Part shown: piece after piece, positions 59,645 through 64,000 of the stretch
Layout: each line of letters begins with the position of its first letter
Position numbering within the stretch: the stretch's first letter is position 1
Origin: Streptomyces tardus
GTDB taxonomy: Bacteria; Actinomycetota; Actinomycetes; Streptomycetales; Streptomycetaceae
DNA length: 64,000 nt
Direction: 5' to 3'
Assembly: GCF_018101125.2 (NCBI RefSeq)
Contig: NZ_JAELVF020000001.1
Span: 1,948,989 to 2,012,988, forward strand
The notes under the pieces: model-generated
Database searches by the model: none
Told to the model about the DNA's origin: nothing
The model's input: the letters and a program-made list of their open reading frames with translations, nothing else
Translations under genes and position numbers: made by a program

Positions 59645-60135
59645 TTGTATTCCACTCCCTTCATGACGATCGTCCGCCAGCCCGCTTTCACTTCCATCGG
59701 CGCCGAGTCGGTGCCACCACCGCCACCGCCGCCTTCCTTCTTGCAGTAATAGCCGAGCGCATCGAGCTTCTGGAGGGCGCTCTTCGACTGGTAGTTCTTG
59801 TACGACTTCTCCATGGCCGCCCGCTGCTCGGCGGGGGTCACCTTCTTTGCCTGGGTGTAGAGGTAGCAGCCCACGCTGGCACCAATTCCCACCCAGGAGG
59901 CGCCGCGGGCAAGGGCCTTGGTCAGCCCCGCCGCCCCGCTGCCGATGCCGAGGACCGCGCAGATCTCGTCGGCACCGGCTGCGCTGTTGACCGAACCCGC
60001 CGTCCGCGGGGCGGAATTCGCCGGTTCGCGGTCACTCACCGGGGACGCCTGCGCCGCCCCCGCGGCGGTACCGCACATCACACCGGCCATCGCCACGGCA
60101 ACAACCGTCGAGAACGCCTTGCGTCGAATATTCAC
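59623..60135 (-). CDS. Secreted cysteine-containing protein of unknown function
   Basis: This 170-aa protein has a signal peptide (NIRRK, hydrophobic core about residues 8-26, QAS cleavage near 31). The mature part has a very Gly/Ala-rich hydrophobic stretch (about 58-92; AVLGIGSGAAGLTKALARGA, then VGIGASVGCYLY), a charged helical region (KKVTPAEQRAAMEKSY), a polyglycine run and four cysteines (EICAVL, VGCYLY, YYCKKEG, YKCTAIRD). The glycine-zipper-like stretch resembles membrane-active peptides, but no family is recognised. It is the first gene of a coupled pair with the small membrane protein. An inverted repeat, TCAAATGC/GCATTTGA, precedes it. Confidence 0.78.
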   Translation of the reverse strand: MNIRRKAFSTVVAVAMAGVMCGTAAGAAQASPVSDREPANSAPRTAGSVNSAAGADEICAVLGIGSGAAGLTKALARGASWVGIGASVGCYLYTQAKKVTPAEQRAAMEKSYKNYQSKSALQKLDALGYYCKKEGGGGGGGTDSAPMEVKAGWRTIVMKGVEYKCTAIRD

Positions 60136-60165
60136 AACAGAAATCCCCCTGATACCTGGAACTCG

Positions 60166-60190
60166 TCAAATGCCTGGTCAGAGCATTTGA
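60166..60190 (-). promoter_or_regulatory. Inverted repeat upstream of the secreted cysteine protein
   Basis: TCAAATGC (60166-60173) and GCATTTGA (60183-60190) form an 8-bp perfect inverted repeat with 9-nt spacing, 31 bp before the start codon. It is more AT-rich than the surroundings, as expected for an operator or promoter-proximal site. The rest of the 60136-60422 gap holds no gene. Confidence 0.55.
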
Positions 60191-60422
60191 TCTTCGAGCC
60201 GCTCACGGTAGCAGCGCCCGCAACGGCGGTGCAACGGGTTGAATTCCCTCACCACGCAGAATGACTCCGCGTCAATTCGACCTCACACGGAGACCCGGAA
60301 AGGCAACCGGCCCGGGCAAAAGCACCCGAAGTCGTACCGCCGCTTCGAACTGCCGCAGCCGCAGACCTCCGGGCCGCCGCGACCGGAGCGCCGCCAAGCC
60401 GCCCCGCACGATCGTCCCGCTT

Positions 60423-60448
60423 GATAGGCAAGTGGTGACTTGCCTATC
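60423..60448 (+). promoter_or_regulatory. ArsR operator (perfect inverted repeat)
   Basis: GATAGGCAAGT (60423-60433) and ACTTGCCTATC (60438-60448) are perfect inverted repeats around GGTG. They lie 11 bp before the ArsR start, overlapping where a -10 would be. This is the classical layout of ArsR autoregulation. Confidence 0.85.
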
Positions 60449-60459
60449 CTGGTGGAGTG

Positions 60460-60855
60460 ATGGACGATGTCTTCAAGGCGCTCGCGGATCCCACCCGTCG
60501 GCGCATCCTCGACGAACTCGCCGAGCGGGACGGGCAGTCGCTGTTCGAGATCTGCGGACGGCTGACCACCAGGCACGGCCTGGGGCTCACCCGGCAGGCG
60601 ATCAGCCAGCACCTCGCCGTCCTGGAGGCCGCCGGCCTGATACGGACGCGGCGCGAGGGCCGCTACAAGTTCCACGACCTCGACACCGGGCCACTGCGTC
60701 GTGCCGTGGCGCGCTGGCTCCCGCCCGAGGGGCCCGGCGACGGCGGGCCGCAGTCGCCGGACGCAACCGAAACACCCGGTCCCGAAACATCCGGCCCCGG
60801 AACACCCGACGGCCCCGAGCCGACCGACAGAGCCGCAACACCCGGAGAGCACTGA
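60460..60855 (+). CDS. ArsR-family transcriptional regulator
   Basis: This 131-aa winged-helix repressor (132 aa if the preceding GTG at 60457 is used) begins MDDVFKALADPTRRRILDEL. The recognition helix region is GLTRQAISQHLAVLEAAGLI and the wing TRREGRYKFHDLD. No metal-binding CVC motif is present, so it belongs to the non-metal branch often found with VOC or SRPBCC partners. The C-terminal 40 residues are a Pro/Gly/Thr-rich tail. GTGGAG overlaps the start. The stop overlaps the ATG of the VOC gene (TGATG), so the pair is coupled. The operator at 60423-60448 implies negative autoregulation. Confidence 0.93.
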   Translation: MDDVFKALADPTRRRILDELAERDGQSLFEICGRLTTRHGLGLTRQAISQHLAVLEAAGLIRTRREGRYKFHDLDTGPLRRAVARWLPPEGPGDGGPQSPDATETPGPETSGPGTPDGPEPTDRAATPGEH

Positions 60856-61247
60856 TGCGCATCAATCTGGCCAGCATCCATGTCAGCGACCAGGCGAAGG
60901 CCCTGCGCTTCTACACCGAAGCCCTGGGCTTCCGGAAGAAGGTCGAGATCCCGCTCGACGAACACCACAGCTGGATCACCGTCGTCTCCCCCGAGCAGCC
61001 GGACGGAACCGAGCTCGTACTGGAGCCGGACACCCACCCCGCGGTGAAGCCGTACCAGGACGCGCTGGTCGCGGACGGAATCCCGATCACTTCGTTCGCG
61101 GTGGACGACGTACGGGCCGAGTACGAGCGGCTGCGCAAGCTCGGCGTGGTCTTCACCCAGCCGCCGACCGACATGGGCCCGGTCACCACCGCCGTCCTCG
61201 ACGACACCTGCGGCAACCTCCTCCAACTCGCCCAGCACCACGGCTGA
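60855..61247 (+). CDS. VOC-family protein partnered with ArsR
   Basis: This 130-aa single VOC domain begins with INLASIHVSDQAKALRFYTE (a possible His ligand near residue 8). It has HHSWITVVSP, LVLEPDTHP and the final TCGNLLQLAQHH. Glyoxalase I-type His/Glu metal ligands are only partly visible, so catalytic activity is uncertain. Many ArsR-VOC pairs of this kind are known in actinobacteria; substrates are generally not established. It is translated from an ATG inside the ArsR stop (TGATG) and must be co-regulated. It ends before the tRNA-fMet terminator. Confidence 0.92.
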   Translation: MRINLASIHVSDQAKALRFYTEALGFRKKVEIPLDEHHSWITVVSPEQPDGTELVLEPDTHPAVKPYQDALVADGIPITSFAVDDVRAEYERLRKLGVVFTQPPTDMGPVTTAVLDDTCGNLLQLAQHHG

Positions 61248-61313
61248 TCCGAAAGCCTCTCCGGGGCGACGACCACCGCACCCGTCACTCCGAGAGCACG
61301 GAGCCGGCAAACA

Positions 61314-61353
61314 CCCGAGGCCCGGCGCTGCTTTCGCAGTGCCGGGCCTCGGG
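61314..61353 (-). terminator. Terminator of tRNA-fMet
   Basis: CCCGAGGCCCGGC pairs with GCCGGGCCTCGGG, and the stem continues with a G-T pair and CTGC/GCAG around TTTC. It lies 8 bp beyond the 3' end of the tRNA, which is transcribed leftward. It may also end the VOC gene. Confidence 0.92.
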
Positions 61354-61360
61354 TGATCAG

Positions 61361-61434
61361 TAGCGGGGACAGGATTTGAACCTGCGACCTCTGGGTTATG
61401 AGCCCAGCGAGCTACCGAGCTGCTCCACCCCGCG
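61361..61434 (-). tRNA. Initiator tRNA-Met (CAT)
   Basis: This is a 74-nt cloverleaf without encoded CCA. The anticodon CAT lies in the loop CTCATAA, closed by a stem with three G-C pairs (GGG/CCC), an initiator hallmark. Position 1 (C) and 72 (U) are unpaired, the second hallmark. The T arm is GGTTCAAATCC. These features separate it from elongator tRNA-Met. Confidence 0.95.
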
Positions 61435-61856
61435 TCGGTGAATACGACACTACGCCATGGTGGCCCCCGGAGGGAAATCGGCGTCCCACCGAGGGCGATC
61501 CGGCCCGCTTGCGACACTTTTCGGCCTGACTGCGGGGCGCACCGGCAGAGGTGCGCACCCACCAGTCGCAGGCCGCGCGAACGCATCAACTCCGCACTCG
61601 CACAAACGAGTTCACCCTGAGTCGGCAACCCCGGAAGCGCGGCGGAACTCGTGTGAGTGACCGGTCTTTCGCTCCTTCGAGTGGCATATGCATCGATCGC
61701 CGCGGAAACCTAATCACCGCCAGTCGCACATCTGGCACGATGCGTGACCACGAGGCGGTGGCGCCCGTCCAACTGCCGTGCGGCGCAACCGACTTCGTCT
61801 CAGCGTTGCCGCCCGTCGCGTACGGACGACGCCCTGACCGAGGTGAAGGAAACGAA
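61435..61856. other. Region upstream of the secreted 139-aa protein
   Basis: These 422 bp have no supported gene. They must hold the tRNA-fMet promoter at the left end and the promoter of the gene at 61857. The middle (61640-61745) is relatively AT-rich. No firm hexamers were identified. Confidence 0.45.
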
Positions 61857-62276
61857 GTGCGCTTGAAGAGCATCGCCGCCCGGACCGGCTTCTCCGCCGC
61901 GGTGACCATCGGCATCCTGGGCGTCCACACCGGGCCGGCCCACGCGGCCGGCTGGCACGGCATCCAGGGCACGGTCCACCAGAAGCGCGTGGGCAAGGAC
62001 TGGTACCACTCGTCGAACCGGCGGGTGAAGGTCGGCACCGGAACGGTGCGGGCACTCTTCGACGACCTGCCCAAGAGCGGGATCACCTTCAAGATCCGCA
62101 CCAAGTCCAACCGGACCATCGGGGACCCCGAGCACTGGACCGCTCGGGAGACGGACCTCGCGCGCGTGCTCGCGAAGAGGGTGCGGACCCTCACGCCGAT
62201 GTACGCCTCCTTCAAGCAGTACGACGCCTGCGACCGCTGCCGGCCGTACTCGTTCAGTGGCTCGCTCTACTACTGA
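61857..62276 (+). CDS. Small secreted protein of unknown function
   Basis: This 139-aa protein has a signal peptide (RLKS, hydrophobic core GFSAAVTIGILGVHTG, AHA-A cleavage near residue 31). The mature domain of about 108 residues is basic and beta-rich (GIQGTVHQKRVGKDWYHSSN ... FKIRTKSNRTIGDPEHWT). It ends in an unusual C-terminus with two Cys three apart (DACDRC) and a final YY. No family is recognised. The GTG start has GAAGGAAACGAA upstream. It lies 25 bp before a lipoprotein gene and an efflux adaptor, so it may be the first gene of that operon. Confidence 0.78.
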   Translation: MRLKSIAARTGFSAAVTIGILGVHTGPAHAAGWHGIQGTVHQKRVGKDWYHSSNRRVKVGTGTVRALFDDLPKSGITFKIRTKSNRTIGDPEHWTARETDLARVLAKRVRTLTPMYASFKQYDACDRCRPYSFSGSLYY

Positions 62277-62301
62277 CCACAGGAAGGCCGGACACGGCAG
62301 C

Positions 62302-62805
62302 ATGAGAGCACAACGGAAGGTCATCCTGGGATGCGTCGCCGCCCTCCTCCTGGCGCCCTCCTGCGGGTTCGGTCTGGAGGAGGCGTCGACCGGCGCACAG
62401 ACGCCGGAGGAGACCCGCGCGCAGTACTGGGAGGAAGCCAAGAAGCTTCCGCTGGCCCCCGGTTGGAACTGGCCGCCGCGCACCCCGGAAGGCGTCGGCA
62501 TCCTCGACTCCGATCCGGACGACGGGGCCGGCAACACCTACGGCTCCGGGTACGGCCGCGGCTGGGCCAACGACTACTGGTTCTGCTCCTGGCAGCGGCG
62601 GCTGCTCGAGGACGGCCTGCGGCCCGCCGAGCGCACCGAGGCTCTCCGGATGGCCAAGAAGATCAGGGAGACGCCCCGCTACAAGCACTTCGTGGACGAG
62701 GACGGCCGCCGGCAGTACGAGGACATGCTCGCCGAGGCCGAGCTGGGTGATCTCTCCACGCTGCGCTCCGACTTCAGGGTGAGCTGCTCCCAGAGGCACC
62801 GATGA
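62302..62805 (+). CDS. Putative lipoprotein of unknown function
   Basis: This 167-aa protein has a lipoprotein-type signal (VILGCVAALLLAPSC, lipid Cys near residue 21). The mature part is acidic and aromatic-rich (AQYWEEAKKLPLAPGWNWPP, NDYWFCSWQRRLLEDG) with two further Cys (WFCSW; VSCSQ). Trp and Tyr density suggests binding of a hydrophobic ligand or partner. No known domain was recognised. The stop overlaps the ATG of the adaptor gene by 4 bp (ATGA), so the two are translationally coupled and probably act together. Confidence 0.78.
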   Translation: MRAQRKVILGCVAALLLAPSCGFGLEEASTGAQTPEETRAQYWEEAKKLPLAPGWNWPPRTPEGVGILDSDPDDGAGNTYGSGYGRGWANDYWFCSWQRRLLEDGLRPAERTEALRMAKKIRETPRYKHFVDEDGRRQYEDMLAEAELGDLSTLRSDFRVSCSQRHR

Positions 62806-64000
62806 ACCGTCCGCGGGACGGGGGCTCGCCCGCTCGTGCCGCCGGCGACCGCCCGCGCGCCCGCCACCGGAGCCTGGACGGGTGGCACCGGCTGCCGCCG
62901 CTGCGCGCGGTGTTGGCCGGCGGGACAGCGGTGGTGGTGCTCGGGGCGCTGCTCGCCTCGTGCGACGGCGGTCCGGCGGACGACGACGCGCGGGCGCGAG
63001 AGCGCTCGCGGTCGGACGGTCGGAGCGGGCCGAAGGCCGTGCCCGTCACCCGCGAGACCCTGGAGGTGGTGACGACGGTGCCGGCGACCGTCCGCGCCGG
63101 CCCGGAGGTCGACGTCACCGCACCGAGCGCCGGCACCGTCGAGCGGATCGACGCGGACGGCGTCGTCATCCGGACGCGGGGCAGCCGCGACGAGGCAGCG
63201 GGCGACGACGGGCGCGACGACGACAGGGGCAGGGGCGGGTCGACGACGCGAGCGCGGGTGAAGGTCGACTTCCCGTCCGGGCTGAGCATCGTCGAGGAAC
63301 TGGTGGCCGTCGGCCGTCGGGTTCCGGCCAACTATCCGCTCGCCCGCGGGCGGGTGGAGGGCTTCGCGATGGTGGCCCTGCTCGACCGTCAGAGCCTTCA
63401 CAAGGTGTACGACCCGCCGCTCTCCGCCCGCGCGCAGATCAGCGAGGGCCCCGGCCCGTTCGACTGCCCGTTGGCCAACTCCGTGCCGAGCGCCGATGCC
63501 CAACCGGCGCTTCCCCGTGCGGAGTCGGGGACGGGCACGAGCGACACGACGGGCGGAAAGGGCGGTACGGGCGGTACGGGCGGGAGCGGCGACCCGGGGG
63601 ACGGCCCGGGTGGTGACCCGGACGGCGGCGCGGACGCATACGACGCCCCGGCCGCGGAGAGCGCTGCGGATGCCCGGGGCGGTCCGGCGGCGGGAGGCGG
63701 CCGGAACTCCGGGATGCGGCTGGTCTGCGTCGTGCCGGAGGACACCAGGGTGTTCGCGGGGATGGTCGGGGTGATGGCGATTCGCACCGCCAGCGTCAAG
63801 GACGCCCTGCTGCTGCCCGTCGAGGCGGTCGCCGGCGACTCCTCGCGCGGCGAGGTGACGGTGGTCGAGCCGAACGGCGGGCTGGACAACCGCACGGTCC
63901 GGCTCGGGGCCACGGACGGCAGCCGCGTCGAGCTGATCTCCGGGGTGCGGGAGGGCGAACGGGTGCGGGTGCCCGGGCCGGATCTGGCCGGTGCCACCGA
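62802..64000 (+). CDS. Membrane-fusion (RND/MacA-type) efflux adaptor, partial
   Basis: At least 399 codons are present before the gene runs off the window edge. A lipoprotein-like anchor (VVVLGALLASC, Cys near residue 54) follows an Arg-rich N-terminus. The adaptor scaffold is visible: ETLEVVTTVPATVRAGPEVD, GTVERIDADGVV, a charged insert, the barrel-like LLLPVEAVAGDSSRGEVTVV and the C-terminal VRLGATDGSRVELISGVREG with GERV typical of HlyD/MacA adaptors. A Gly/Thr/Asp-rich insert (about 245-300) is unusual. In Gram-positive bacteria such adaptors normally precede an ABC ATPase and permease, so a MacB-type transporter is expected just outside the window. Its start is coupled to the lipoprotein. 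Confidence 0.85.
   Translation, partial: MNRPRDGGSPARAAGDRPRARHRSLDGWHRLPPLRAVLAGGTAVVVLGALLASCDGGPADDDARARERSRSDGRSGPKAVPVTRETLEVVTTVPATVRAGPEVDVTAPSAGTVERIDADGVVIRTRGSRDEAAGDDGRDDDRGRGGSTTRARVKVDFPSGLSIVEELVAVGRRVPANYPLARGRVEGFAMVALLDRQSLHKVYDPPLSARAQISEGPGPFDCPLANSVPSADAQPALPRAESGTGTSDTTGGKGGTGGTGGSGDPGDGPGGDPDGGADAYDAPAAESAADARGGPAAGGGRNSGMRLVCVVPEDTRVFAGMVGVMAIRTASVKDALLLPVEAVAGDSSRGEVTVVEPNGGLDNRTVRLGATDGSRVELISGVREGERVRVPGPDLAGAT

Overview
The window looks like chromosomal DNA from Streptomyces or a very close actinomycete. It is GC-rich throughout, with strong third-position G/C bias, frequent GTG and TTG starts, and intergenic DNA full of GC minisatellites. Lineage markers support this: a two-domain geosmin synthase, an HspR-controlled dnaK-grpE-dnaJ-hspR operon with HAIR operators, a pair of SigB/SigF-type sigma factors, and the upp / LytR_C / tadA neighbourhood known from S. 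coelicolor (about SCO4034-4041, from memory). No plasmid, phage or CRISPR locus is visible. There is one complete IS30-family element and two tRNA genes, Ser(CGA) and initiator Met.

Layout. At 0.2-9.1 kb are a Tat-exported M23 peptidase, two TetR genes, exported proteins, and a short UvrA-like ABC ATPase with an SRPBCC partner, divergent from one of the TetR genes. At 9.3-15.6 kb are a response regulator coupled to an unusual double-length histidine kinase, then a P-type cation ATPase. At 15.9-21.7 kb are an ABC transporter with its response regulator, a mycothiol/DinB-type protein, an acetyltransferase, and a histidine kinase whose 3' end is replaced by inverted and direct copies of its own ATPase domain. 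At 21.8-29.2 kb are an AAA ATPase behind a striking concentric palindrome, geosmin synthase, a HhH-GPD repair protein, a VOC protein and a secreted M28 aminopeptidase. At 29.4-38.3 kb is the housekeeping block: a conserved small protein, a LytR_C protein, upp, the tadA-associated protein, tadA, tRNA-Ser, two sigma factors and a lipoprotein.

At 38.4-39.9 kb the IS30 element sits inside the loop of what was a 31-bp terminator stem. At 40-46 kb are two DHA2-type drug exporters, one translationally overlapping its TetR gene, and an amidohydrolase. At 46.2-50.6 kb is the dnaK operon with two HAIR boxes. At 51-58 kb are an orphan response regulator, a second M23 peptidase, a membrane-anchored iron-sulfur reductase, an RsbW-like ATPase and a YIP1-type membrane protein. 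At 58-64 kb are an acetyltransferase, a double-glyoxalase protein whose start abuts an iron-box-like palindrome, a secreted cysteine protein overlapping a two-helix membrane protein, an autoregulated ArsR/VOC pair, tRNA-fMet, and a secreted protein / lipoprotein / efflux-adaptor cluster that runs off the right edge.

The most unusual items are the self-scrambled kinase (20.4-21.7 kb), the 56-bp concentric palindrome before the AAA ATPase (21.80-21.85 kb), the IS30 insertion that splits a terminator (38.37-39.92 kb), the double kinase with a degenerate second half, and the secreted-protein / overlapping-membrane-protein pair at 59.4-60.1 kb. All functional statements rest on reading motifs; no database search was possible.
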